Assembly (NCBI RefSeq): GCF_964204645.1
Contig: NC_134036.1
Span: 3,463,501 to 3,517,500 of the forward strand
Length of the DNA stretch: 54,000 nt
Direction of reading: 5' to 3'
Origin: Tubulanus polymorphus
Taxonomy: Eukaryota > Nemertea > Palaeonemertea > Tubulaniformes > Tubulanidae
The notes under the pieces were generated by a model, which was not told where the DNA came from, made no database searches, and saw only the letters and a list, made by a program, of their open reading frames with translations. A program made the position numbers and the translations under genes. Of the stretch, positions 1-11,589 are shown one piece after another. The number at the start of each line of letters is the position of its first letter. The stretch's first letter is position 1.

Positions 1-348
1 TAGAATCTCCATAACTGTTTATTACATCACCTTCTTGCATAGTGAAGAGACTTGTACAACCTTCATACATGCTACAGGACAAGTTGCAAGATGTAGCAAG
101 ATGATAAAAAGCTAATACTCTCAGTGCAGGACACACACATGTGTAACAGTAGGTATGCATGTACTCTAGTAAGGCCAAAGTGACCTCTACCAAGCTCTTC
201 CGCAAATACTAAAGGACGAATAAAGAAAATAGGGAATGTTTTTTTCTTCATGCCGATGTATTTATCTATTTACACTGATGATAGATAACAAATATGGGTT
301 ATTACGGACTTATTCGCAGAGATCAGCGTCAGATTATTATCATCGCAG

Positions 349-1810
349 TCACCTGTCCTCAAATACATGAACCAGATGGCAGAAGACTGCTAAAAGTACT
401 ACTACTACTCCGCCAGCCTGCTGCATTTCTAGGATCTCATTTTTTCCCCCCCCCCCCCCGGAGGATAGCATCTGCCCCCTACTACTATACTGACACCCGG
501 ACAACACAACTACAGCTGGTCAAAGATTCTCCTCCGCGCGTGCCTCCGCCGCCGCCGCCACCGCCACCGGGCCCAGCTGCCGCTAAAGATAACACTACAA
601 CGAGTATTTCTAGGATATACACCACAGGCCTCAGCTGGTCCTGATCCGATGTGTCGCGCGCGCGCGGCTTGGGTGTGCTGGTTATCAGTGTAGTTTTTTC
701 CCCATTTATCAATGAAACCCAGCTGTGGATAGTTTGAATAATTGCGATTTCATTTGTAATTAAATCGGCCGTACAGCTGACTACTAAAACCCGGCGCACG
801 AGGCACTTATTAATAATATCGCCATTAAGTTTATGAATTGATTGTTTTGCAAGGTGCTACATATACGCGTGCCAGCCGATGCCACGCAAATATACCAGAG
901 CTGCAATGCTGTCGGGGTAGAATAGGTACATGGGCACACAAGGGCCGGTCTACAGAATTTTGATAATTGATTATGTTTCAAGCACCACTCTGGGGATTCC
1001 AGATTGGATAATCCATTCTGGGCATTCCGGGTTGGAGGATGCCAATTGACGGAGAAGAGGTCAAGGAAGACCAAGAAACTCACTGCCACTTCCAGGACCT
1101 TGTGGATTGATTAGAAAAGTACCGGCTATGCCTAAGACTGATGCTACTCAGATACTGCGGAGCCCAGTGAATCGAAACCAAAGGGCAAACTGGTTATAAG
1201 ATTAAGAATACCGCGCTATGTACCGGACCTAGATTCAGACGTCCCCACGCCACTAACGCAGGTGGTCGCCTCTGGCGGTACTCTCGACCGGGTTTAGTAG
1301 TTCAGGAATTTGTCGGTCACAGGTGCCTTTATTCCGAAGCAGGTGCCTTTAAATCCCTGCTGCTGCAGGGGGAACATCAGGGCTGCTAGGAATTACGCCG
1401 CGCAAGTCACAGCTGCCCGACAAACAAACTAACAGATGCCTTCAACAATACCGATCTGATTACTGATTAACACAGCTGATTGAAAAAATAGACAACCATC
1501 TTGTACATATCGGGACAAGTGGAATTTCTGACCCAGTTTCGTGGCATCTGGGGTACACAGTAATAGGTTAGCGCCTAATGAAGCCGAAAGATGACAGCTT
1601 TCCCTTTTGAATAATATCAACAGATTGGAAATCCGAATTTTTTTCTTATCAATCCAGTGCCGGGTTTCGAGGATCTGAGACCAGCTGCTCGAGTATTTTC
1701 GCACAGCCGGATAAAATCATAATATCATCTTTACAACGTGCGGATGATGGAACAGCTGCCTATGTCAGGCATCTGCGAGCGACGTAGTGCCGACTGTAAA
1801 CAACAGATGG
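349..1810. promoter_or_regulatory. Dense E-box cluster (nine CAGCTG plus CAGGTG and CAGATG)
   Basis: Exact CAGCTG starts at 513, 574, 632, 720, 774, 1410, 1473, 1682 and 1753. CACCTG/CAGGTG lie near 349, 1257, 1316 and 1340, and CAGATG near 370, 1432 and 1803. These are class A E-boxes, bound by E-protein homodimers and E-protein/achaete-scute or MyoD-type heterodimers. The spacing is irregular and the flanks differ, so this is not a simple tandem repeat. It lies in the downstream intron of the E-protein gene. Enhancer function is inferred only. Confidence 0.4.
1084..1154 (-). other. Weak candidate exon (YLSSISLRHSRYFSNQ...)
   Basis: A 71-nt open stretch lies between a moderate acceptor (GGGCTCCGCAG) and a consensus donor GTGAGT. 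It is phase 0 at entry, as required after 19064-19119 or 11383-11466, and leaves in phase 2. The peptide YLSSISLRHSRYFSNQ then STRSWKW is Ser-rich but does not convincingly match the vertebrate YAPSASTADYN exon expected here. It is kept as a lead only. Confidence 0.2.
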
Positions 1811-2873
1811 CAGCACCGTCCTCCTCTCGTACGGCGGTCGAAAGTAGAAACATTCTATCCCGGTTATGATACAGTTCTCTACGATATGAATAAAATATGA
1901 CGGCTATCAAAACTGAGCGGAAAAAGAATTCTTTTTTTTCCTGCTCTGTCGTCGCCCGACGAGCTACCCGACAGACGACGAAATTAGAGATTTAATAATC
2001 ATTCGACGGAGAGAAAGAGAGAGCGTCCCACGCCCTACGCAACGATCAATCAACCGGTATAGACCGGATTAAACGCTCGTATACATCTCTCAATAAACGA
2101 AGATTATGTCTTCGACGACCGACGAGTGTGTGCGCGGTGAAAGCAACTTAACGACGGGCGATTATTTGTTTAATAATAACCGCGGTCGTCGAATATTAAA
2201 TATATCGACGACACCGACTTCGCTAACGTTATCCAGGGCGGGGAGGAGGGGGGTTTTAATATCGCGCGGTCGGAACGTCGCAAGGAAATAAATGTCCTGG
2301 ATGAAAAGCGTAATCTCTCTTAACGATAATATTCCGCTGGTTATTAGTCGTGTAATGAATGGGGAAGATTATGAAACGCTCGGCGAAAAAACTATTACCG
2401 AGGTCCGCGTTCGTGAATGAAGATCTTCGGCTAGGATTTTCAAATCAGTCGGTTAGGAATTCCCAGGAATTCCTCGATTCTGTTCTGGATAGTCGAAACT
2501 CTCAATTTGGTGAAGACCTTCCCCAGGAATCCTCAATACCATTGGGTGAATGTCTTCCTGGACTGATCCTCAATTTGGTCAGAAGAATCGCCTAAGATCT
2601 TCAAATCAGTCGGAATTCCTCAATTCTGTTCAGGATCTTTCAAACTCTCAATTTGGTCCAGGCGAAAATCTTCCATTGGGCGAAGGTCTTCCTTCCAATT
2701 TGGTCAGAAGAAGGTCCTCCCTCCCCAGTTATCCTTAATTCATTTGGGTGAAGATTTTCGAGGAGGTATGCACCAATCGGAAGATCTTCCTCTCACGACC
2801 CAGAGGGGAGGAGAGCAGCGAAGTAGAACAGCTTGGTTTTATTAAGGAGAAACCTAAACAGAGGGAGGAGAGA

Positions 2874-3062
2874 CACCTGTTGAATACTCGTTACCGGGTT
2901 CTAAAGGGCACCTGTTTTTCTCGCCCTCTCCGGGGCACCTGTGACCGTTTCCTAGCAGTCCCGGTTTAAGGGCACCTGTTCCTCGAGATCGGGGCACCTG
3001 TGACTCGACTCGAATGCCAGGAATTTACGCACAGCCGAGCGCCGAGCGCATCACCACAGGTG
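2874..3062. promoter_or_regulatory. Six CACCTG/CAGGTG E-boxes in under 200 bp
   Basis: Sites start at 2874, 2909, 2936, 2973, 2995 and 3057. Four share the wider core GGGCACCTGT, so the cluster may have grown from a degenerate short repeat. CACCTG is the preferred E-box of E2A/HEB and is also read by Snail/Zeb repressors. Two more (3347, 3458) lie downstream. Confidence 0.35.
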
Positions 3063-3654
3063 CCATTTCCAGGATGCGGGAAAGAAACGCGCGCGTATAG
3101 GTCATCAGGGAAAAAAACAACACCACTTTTTCTACATTACAAAACATGATAGGGGCGATATCGTCGCCTTGGAGAAACCCGCCATCAGGGCGAAGCAATG
3201 ATTTCGAAACCCTACACTACACGCCTACGGAATATAGTCAGCCTCATTCATTATCAGAGTCCTATTCATTCCATGCCCCTTCATCGCTCTCACGCTGAAC
3301 CAATTTCATCCCAACGCATTCGTTATGAAGTATCTCTTATGACAGGCAGGTGGCCGCGGGCGAACGACTGATAATCCTTCGAAATATCGCAGTAATCGCG
3401 CGTCGAAATATCATTAATATATCGAATATTGCCGATATATATTTTTGTCAGCGGGTAGCCACCTGGGCTGTCTAATTTATCCTCAACGCTCGAGTCTTTA
3501 GACAAATCGACTAATCCGTATTTTACACCCAGCGATCATAACAATATCGCTACTTCATGAAATCATTTCGTAGATAAATCATTATCGGATGAATAAAATT
3601 TCGTCGCGTAAAAATTTTCCAAACGACGTAAAATCGAAAATACATCCAGGGAGT

Positions 3655-3810
3655 GTTCGACTTATTAGACGGCTAATTATAATATGCAAATTACGTCGTA
3701 CCTTTTGTTGAGGCGATATACAGTGAAATTAATACAGCACAATGGCTTGGCTCTCGCGCGCGCTCTCTCTCTCTCTGACGGAGCTCGGGATTGATTTGCA
3801 TTTGAATGGA
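3655..3810. promoter_or_regulatory. Two POU octamer sites about 100 bp apart
   Basis: ATGCAAAT at 3684-3691, next to CTAATTATAA, and its reverse complement ATTTGCAT at 3792-3799, near GGAATGT (a TEAD-type core), form a small AT-rich motif group. Between them is a CT dinucleotide tract. Function is inferred. Confidence 0.2.
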
Positions 3811-4833
3811 ATGTAAGCGAATTTACCTCAGTCTACATGGATGGATGGATGGACCCTTCAATAAATGATGGCTACCCCTTAAATCCCCTTACAATATCAT
3901 CGAATCGCCTTCTAGCATTAACATCTTTCCGCTTCAATTTTCCTTTTATCATATCAAATCAATGGTACAGTATCCAGTGAAGTCATAGGGCAATTTCAGA
4001 GTCAGCTATCATTTTTGAAAGCGTCTAAGTTCAAATCTAAACTGAAGGGAACATCTTCGATAGAAAATCTATACTTAGGCTTAAAAAATTGCTTCATGAT
4101 GAGGTCGAAGTTGACCCGACCGGACGCCTATCTACCCTGTACGTAACTTTTTTACATAAATTCACGATTAAGCTAACCATAACAGGTCGGGCAGCCATTG
4201 AACTGAACTGATTTTGAATTTTATCGCAGGAGAAAATTATTTTTAGGAACTAATTTATTTTTAGGAGAAAAAAAGGATGGATTTCTAGCCTTAAAATTCA
4301 TATATGCGAGTTCATTAAAGTTCGTTCCGCTATCATCTTTGAATCTTTGAAAATTAGATACAATATTCTCATCGATTCGAAAGTTGCCAATTCGCGACGG
4401 AAAGATGTCGACAACAAGTTTTTAAACCTGAGTATATAGATATATACTGCGGGTATACATAAAATGCTATGGTAAAATACACAATACAATATACAACGAC
4501 GCACAATACAATGCACAATACAACAGCTGTTACTGAAAAGCTCTCTTCTATATATATACATATCACACACACGTATTGAACAAAATCGATCATCTGAACT
4601 TGTTCCCCTCCCCTCTCTCTCTCTCTCCTCTCTCCCGTTCTCTGTCGACATCGACGGCCGTGCCAGCGAAAAATCATTTATACTCGACGCCTCGAACACG
4701 TATCGGCGGTCGGCCATTTTATATTTAGCGCATCGTGGCGATTTGTTATAGAAAGAAATGCTGATTTTGAATATGTCGAATTTAACATATTTGGGATGGG
4801 CATATTCTGCTCGTCGCTACACAAATTTTTACC

Positions 4834-5048
4834 GGGCTGCCAACCTTTGAAATGTGCTGTCAGTGACTAGTTGAATTTTTTTCAGTACCGTTTCAACGAA
4901 ATATGACGAACTAAAATTTTCAAATTAATCAGTAATCAACAGTAAGACCCTCAGTAAAAACATCTTTCATATTGCTGTATGAATCAGTACTTTTCGTCAA
5001 AAATAGTAACAAAAAGTGAAAGTCAGGAACGGTGTTGGCAGCTCTGCT
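4834..5048. mobile_element. Single-unit copy of the minisatellite-bearing element
   Basis: Starts GGGCTGCCAACCTTTGAAA and ends GTGTTGGCAGCTCTG, which are inverted relative to each other (GGCTGCCAAC/GTTGGCAGC). It contains one internal unit (AAATTAATCAGTAATCAACA). No coding capacity; a nonautonomous DNA element is likely. Confidence 0.6.
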
Positions 5049-5200
5049 TCAGGTATAGACAATTCACTCATTCAAAACGAACTGATTCTAACTCACGACC
5101 CAGGAACTGGATCCAGCTTTGTAAATCGTAACCGGCAATGATTCTATTTACGAACTGAAATTGTGACTTTGATTGAAATCTATAAAAAAAATAAAAACAT

Positions 5201-5424
5201 CAGCTGTAATCAGATGAGAACTCGTCGCGCAGGTTTGCCAGCTGAGAATCTCGCTCGTTAGTCAGCTGGTTCAAGTCCTCCAGTTTTTCGCCGGCACATA
5301 TGGCCCGAACGATGGGGGGATTCCCCGGCTGATTTGACCACCTGTATTACGAGTATTTCGACACCTGTTTTTACTCAGCTGCCAGTGTCAACGGGAGCCT
5401 CCGGTGCGCGCGGGAGATCAGCTG
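5201..5424. promoter_or_regulatory. E-box cluster: five CAGCTG and two CACCTG
   Basis: CAGCTG starts at 5201, 5239, 5263, 5376 and 5419; CACCTG at 5339 and 5362. A CAGATG at 5211 adds an eighth CANNTG of class A type. The sites fall between two repeat blocks but are not part of a tandem unit. Confidence 0.35.
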
Positions 5425-5514
5425 TGTACACCGCGAACCCTGCTGTGGCTTGAGAGAGATCTAGATTCTCACTTGATCTGAAGCATTGCCTGTTGAACTG
5501 GGCGCCAAGCAGGA

Positions 5515-5695
5515 TCCCAAAGACTGACTGACCACTAGGAGCCAAACGCATGAACCTTGGATTAATGAGAAACCAGTGAAAGACTGAAAGGCTGACTGAC
5601 TGACTGCTACCACCAGGAGCCAAACGCATGAACCCTGGATTGATGAGAGACCAGTGAAAGACTGACTGACTGACTGCTACCACCGGGACCCTGCG
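5515..5695. repeat. 65-bp tandem repeat (GGAGCCAAACGCATGAACC)
   Basis: Two and a half units sharing GACTGACTGACTGCTACCAC and GGATTGATGAGAGACCAGTG. Confidence 0.8.
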
Positions 5696-8600
5696 TCAAT
5701 AAAACAAGAACTCGCAAGACCGATATACCTAAACAGGCCACCATTCTGATCTTAATCCAGTTTTTTGAAGGAACCCGTTTTATTTCGATAATACCGCGGC
5801 CACGTGCGCGCCGCCACGGAGCCGAGATGTTTTCATACCTATAAATTATTATTGTAGGCCCTCGAAACCGACGAAACGAAACCATATCGGCCGCAGATGG
5901 GAAAACATTTGAATTTGTTATTAAAGAACTTCAAAAGATCGAAAATAGACTAAGTAGCGAGTTGGCTGATCTAAACCAACACGCCCGAACCCCGTAGTAA
6001 AAAAACCCTGTCTCTCTCTTGAAGGATGCGTGCCCGGTGTAACGTATATCTTTACTATGATAACAAACGCATAACCTGGGCTCTTACGGCTTTCCCAATT
6101 TACAACAAGGCAATGTATCGATTAAGAAATAGAAATACAGGGATTTGTGGTAAAATTTGTCAAATTCCGTGAATTTATATATATATATACACACATATAC
6201 AGAAAATATGGAAAACTGAAAAGGAAACATCTGGTCGTTGATGAATGGGGGAAAAAGAGGTACTTGACTTGGTACAGGTGATAGTAGGATGTTCACGACA
6301 AGAGTACCCCTTCAATAGATACACACAACATACACACCACGTCATACATCGCAAGAAAAAAAAAAAATCTATATTCGAAAAACACAACTCCACGAAAAAA
6401 AAAATACTACCATTTTATGCGATATTTACGAGGAATTTATGACGCGGGCAATAAAATTTCAGATGAAATTCCCGTCGTCGAAGTATATACGGGCGCGAGT
6501 GGGCAAGCTGTTACCGCCTCGTCGGGCGGTTTGGAATAGGATCATAATTTTTTTATAGAAAGTAGTCGCCGTTGTTTGCGTCGTTTTAACTATGTAAATA
6601 TATTCAAATTCGCGACGAAATCATAATTCCTCGTTAATACCAATTCAGTCTTTAAAGCATACGGTTGATAGTGATAATTTTAATATGTACATTTTATACA
6701 AAGCGGGCAAAGTAGAAAAAATTAAAAACAATTCAGTCCGAGAGGTCAACTGCGAATTTGAGGTGTTCGAAGTCAATACCAGATCCCCAGATTTGTGGGA
6801 AAGACTCGAATGAAAAAATCCGATAATGGCCTGGTCAGTATTTACCTATTCAGTCAATAGACTTAAAAAAAGTAAACCAGAATCTAGAGACTTTTTTGCC
6901 CAGTTAGAAAGAATTAGAAAATTCGTCGCGCGTTTACCTGTAACTGCGGAGGTCTCGAGAAATAAAACATGGCAGAGTTTTATTTACAACAGAAATTTCA
7001 GTTTTTGCATCCACACTAATTCCCCTGATTGCGGAAAGCAGAATTCTCGAAGTTCGTCGGCGAAATTCTCTCGAAAAGTTCCTAAAAATCCTTTCTACGG
7101 CGATAACAAATTTTCTGGCGATCGTAAACTTGTGAAGTCTAAAATTTTCCCAAAGATGAATTCTTCAATTCAATTCACCTGCAGTGAAATCTCGAGTGCC
7201 CTGCGGGGAATGCCGGTGACTACTCTACAGGGGCCTACACACTCAACTATAATAGCCTATGTAAGAGTATCACTCAATTCTATAGAATTACAGCTAGGAT
7301 AATTAATCCTCAGCGGCCAGTGCGTACTTAGAACAATTGTGGAAGCTTTCGGAAGCGTGACGACCAGCGCGTGTGGACAGATGTTCCCGCTCGGGTAGTC
7401 TATTGTTCAAAACTCACGAGCTGTGAAAACCGCGTTTACCGCGACTACTAGTGATGATGGTCAATGGATCAGAGTTAATTACTCGAATGATTAACATACA
7501 AAATAGTGAATTTATCGAATTTTTTTTTCTCCGACTTTTCAGACAATCCAGATGAATTTACTCAAAGTCTTCTTCCACTTGTTACTAGTTTCGTGGTCAG
7601 ACGGCCATGAATCTAATGAATCTATCCGCAAATATACACTTGTATCCCAAACGAGAAGATCCTCCCGAAACTTGAGACAAATTTCGATGAATTTAAATTT
7701 CGCCAGCGTCGAAATCCCGGAAATGATCCCAGAAATTGTATCTCGACGAGTTCCTGGAAATCGACAAAAACGGTGTCGAATTTATCCGCCTAATTAGCCG
7801 TGAGAACTTGAGCACACACGAGCATGTGCACAGGTGGTGGCCCTGTAACTGTTGTTCGCTGCTCGGGGTCTTCGCAGATGTCTATAGTGAAATGGCATGT
7901 GTTCCGTTTTACCGGCAGGGGAAAAAAATTATTACGCGCACACACCCGCTCGCAACTTAGCATCTCCGGAAGGTACAGATGTCAATCCGGATTTCAACCA
8001 GCATATTCAAACAGTACCGGATAAAATCCGATAGAGTCACGCGAAATATTGTTCTAGTTAACCAAGAACGAATACCGTGGTAATATTTTGGTATTAATTG
8101 ACCCTATGTCTATTCATTGAAGCTTTTAAGCAAATGGCAATGGCATCAGAATTTACCGAGCTTTACGAGGTTAAGCAAGCGCAACTCGTTTACACTGGCC
8201 AATCTTTAAACACTTAAGCGTCATCAATTCAGAGTCCTTATCAATTTTCTGACGAAACCCATTTCCCTGTGAGGATGTTGCCTCAGCAATCGGACCACTT
8301 TACCCATTTTTCAATGGATATCAGTAGGAAAATAATATTAATTTTGACAGAATCGCCATCTTTGCCTGAAGCAAAGGGAGGAATTCGCATAAAATATTTT
8401 CTTCATCTATTTTCGACCGTCCAAAAACATGAAATCCAACATCTAAACTTTGATCTATCGGTAATCAGTGTTAGTGGGTCGTACATGTGCTCCACCCCGG
8501 ATATCTCGATCATCGCGAAGGATAACGTTATCAAATTTTTTGTAGGCCGATAATCTGCTAAACACTTGTCTCATACCCGTCTTTCTGAGCAGCAGCTAAC

Positions 8601-8736
8601 CGTATTACGCCTAGTCTAAACCTATATCGAATTCCGCACATGAATGGACTTTCTCAAAGCATAAAGCAGACATGGAACACGATTTTGGTGTTCTTAGATT
8701 CGAGTTCTCAGAAAATCGTCCGATGCTTCAGTCAAT

Positions 8737-9285
8737 CTCAAGCACTATTCTCAAGCACTATATCAGAAACAAGTTGAATTTTTTTTCAGAAACATTTCAT
8801 TGAAATATGAAAGAAAGTGTTCAAATTAATCAGTAATCAACAGTAAGACCCTCAGCAGTAACATCTTTGATATTTCTGTTCAAATTAATCAGTAATCAAC
8901 AGTAATACCCTTAGTAACGTCTTTGATATTTCTGTTCAAATTAATCAGTAATCAACAGTAAGACCCTCAGCAACATCTTTGATATTTCTGTTCAAATTAA
9001 TCAGTAATCAACAGTAAGACCCTCGGTAACATCTTTCATATTTCTGTTCAAATTAATCAGTAATCAACAGTAAGACCCTCAGCAACATCTTTAATATTTC
9101 TGTTCAAATTAATCAGTAATCAACAGTAAGACCCTCAGTGACATCTTTCATATTTCTGCTCAAATTAATCAGTAATCAACAGTAAGACCCTCAGTAACAT
9201 CTTTGATATTTCTGTACGCATCAAACAAATCACGTCTTACTCATAATTTCCAGGAGAAAATCAGGAACGGTTGGCAGCTCCGACT
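8737..9285. repeat. 57-bp minisatellite inside an inverted-repeat element (seven or so units)
   Basis: Units of about 53-60 bp share AAATTAATCAGTAATCAACA, then GTAAGACCCTCAG and AACATCTTTGATATTTCTGT, from 8819 to about 9225. The right flank GGAACGGTTGGCAGCTC is shared with the 4.8-kb copy, showing that the array sits within a dispersed element. Confidence 0.8.
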
Positions 9286-10929
9286 ATTGGGGCCAAATCA
9301 ACAAACCACGGACATGCGCCGAGTTGCATCGTTTTTAGAAAGTCGAGATCTTGTTCCGAGCTCATAACATCATCATCCTGGCGCTTCAGTCAACGACAAG
9401 AGACGTTTAATCAGCTTCGATATTTACCGAACTTTTATATCGAAAATTAGACTATTTGCGATCGTTTTGAATGCGACATGTGTGCGTTGAATGGGTGATG
9501 TTTGCCGTCAAGGCAGCCGTTCAGTCGGTCCTGTTGTCAGACCGCGAGTTGTCTCAAATATCCGACCCTCTCTTTTATCGCACGTGTATTGAACAACTCA
9601 AACTCTCCCGCGTGCGCCAATATCATTGTTAAGTATAACTGTTGAATATGAAAGAATTAAATTTCAAGCCGCGAGTTCAATTTACATCTCTACAAACAAG
9701 CAAAGCATTGACACATTGGTTACGCTAACCTCTGTGTCCTGGGGTCCATAGATGGCTTTTGTCTAAGGAATTTAGATAATGCTTCGATGGTACATGATAA
9801 AATCTATCAAATTGAGATTACCCTGATTTTTTTTCCCTAGATTTTTTCCGAATTCCTGAGTTTTCCTCGCTTTTATGGTCAGTGACAACCTCGATGAGGG
9901 TTTGAACCAAATGACATTTTACACATTCGCACTCGCTAGAAAACTATGCACAAAATAAGACTCGTCCTAACTCGAGGATGCTACAGTACAATATCTCGCC
10001 CTCTAATAAAGCTAAAGAGGATCTACGCAAAGTTATCTGAAGGGCGGGAAAGAGTTTATGATATAAAGATTCATATACGGTACTTAGGATTCCAAAGAGA
10101 TGAAAAAAACAAAAACAACCCCGCCTACCTGTCAATCAACCCACCTTTCCGTCTCCGTCTGCCCACCGCGTTTTATACGTAACGAAAACATTAATTCAAG
10201 CGGATCTTCCCTCGTTCGCGAGCGCGCCGCGATCTCTCGCAAGAAGAGATGTTATCATAAGAAATATCGCGATATTCACAAAACAAACACCCGCGCCGAG
10301 GGCGCCGAGACACTCGACGAGGCGTAACGCAAACCCGGGCGCACGCGCACGCGCGCCAGAGCAAACGAAAAACACGAAACGGGCAACGAAGAAACCCGAA
10401 CAGGTAAAACGTATGAAACACACCTGTCTCAATAGGTACGAATCAACGTACGTAAACACCGGCGTGTTATTATTAGGTAATGAGTCTCAGTCTCTCCGGT
10501 TCCCGCGAAAAGAGCAGTCGAGCGTCCTTCGAGTTATAGAAAAAAAACCCTAACGTTCCGAATATCTATTTCAGGCTCAGTCAGTCTCCCGCTCGCTATC
10601 GGAAAAACAACCGAGGGTTATAAGGGTTCGTGCCCGGGAGGATGAGGAGATAAACGCAGTAAATTGTCTCAGTACTTGTTGATTTAAGACAGTTTATGGT
10701 GTTTGCTATTTGCGACGAGATCCCAGGCTGTTTGACAGAGGAGCAACGGCCTTATAGAGGCATTAAACCGGAGCATGTTGAGAGGTCCTTGCCCTAGAGG
10801 AAAACGCGGATATCGAATACCAGTAACAGGTGCTCTGTAATGTCAGTATTGGAATGACTGGTAAAACCGCATTAAATTGCAGCATTTCAGGAGGTTCCTG
10901 TGTCATATACAGAGAAAGGTGTAGATGAA

Positions 10930-11245
10930 ACCTAGATAGATGAAGACTTCTCTATTAAGAGAGAGTCATCACTTAGACTGTGGAAGATGAAGACTTCTCT
11001 ATGGCAAGAGTCCTCTATGGCAAGAGTCATCAGTATAAAGAGTCATCGGCTTGACTTAGAAAGATGTAGACTTCGCTATAGAGTCATTACTTTAACCGAG
11101 GAAGACGGAGACTTCTCTATAGAAAGAGCGATCGCTTTGACTGAGAAAAAGATTAAGAAACTACAGAAGGAGTCATCAGTTTGACTGAAAAAGATGAGGA
11201 CTTCTCTAAAGAGTCATTACTTGAGTCTCTCATTGACTGACTGAA
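10930..11245. repeat. Degenerate array (GAAGACTTCTCTA ... AGAGTCATCA)
   Basis: Six or so uneven units of roughly 40-60 bp, ending about 140 bp from the 11.4-kb exon donor side. Confidence 0.65.
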
Positions 11246-11382
11246 GCAGCCACCTTTTCGAATAAGAACGCCATCTATGGACCGGGTACGTAACCATCAC
11301 CGACACTACCACCACCAACTAAAGCTAAAATTTCCTCCACCAATCGAATACCCGCCTATGCGTCACGTGACCCGGTAGTTAC

Positions 11383-11466
11383 CTGTAACGGTTTCAGTTC
11401 GGCGTAGTCCATCTCCACGCCGTCGTTATCGGTCGGCTCGGATAATCTCATCGCCATGGCAATCGG
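11383..11466 (-). CDS. Probable E-protein exon: in-frame cassette or alternative start exon (MAMRLSEP...)
   Basis: The candidate has a donor GTAACT after ACAG and a fair acceptor (CTACACGCTCTGCAG). It spans 84 nt, open in phase 0 on both sides: PIAMAMRLSEPTDNDG then VEMDYAELKPLQ. It fits in frame after the 19.1-kb exon. It also has a well-placed ATG at 11457-11455 in the context GCCATGGCG, so it could be the start exon of a short isoform of 25 residues before the splice. Vertebrate TCF4-A and HEBAlt start from an alternative exon in the equivalent intron; I see no residue similarity to their ALT peptide. The peptide is acidic, unlike its neighbours. It could also belong to an unrelated minus-strand gene whose other exons lie off-window. 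Confidence 0.6.
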
Positions 11467-11509
11467 CTGCAGAGCGTGTAGCGTTTCGCACATAATTAGT
11501 TCGCGTCGA

Positions 11510-11589
11510 GTCCGCTAGGTGGAGTTTCACTCCGACTTCAGTCGAAACGATCGACTTTTAGTTCGTAATATGTCCGCTAGGTGGAGTTT
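11510..11589 (+). promoter_or_regulatory. Two identical 18-mers with CTCF-like core
   Basis: GTCCGCTAGGTGGAGTTT occurs exactly at 11510-11527 and again at 11572-11589. The core CCGCTAGGTGG(A)G fits the bilaterian CTCF consensus at all positions but one. The pair lies directly upstream, in minus-strand sense, of the exon at 11383-11466. A boundary or promoter-proximal tethering role is inference; the flanks between the copies differ. Confidence 0.35.

Larger units (their letters stand above)
1..11382. other. Intron sequence, 3' part of window
   Basis: Apart from the E-box clusters, octamers and repeats listed separately, I see no supported exon here on either strand. The bHLH exon (NARERLRVRD type) and the LGKALASIYSP exon were looked for on the minus strand and not found. 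A stretch at 2420-2740 has degenerate repeats around CAATTTGGT and GGAATTCC; 6840-8060 shows only ordinary AT-rich intron. A CT/GA tract lies at 3760-3776, and poly-C at 438-449. Confidence 0.6.

Noticed and set aside
1-60. Possible polyadenylation signal (AATAAA on the minus strand at 22-17)
   Set aside because: The bHLH exon is not in the window, so the gene cannot end here; a lone AATAAA is common in AT-rich DNA.
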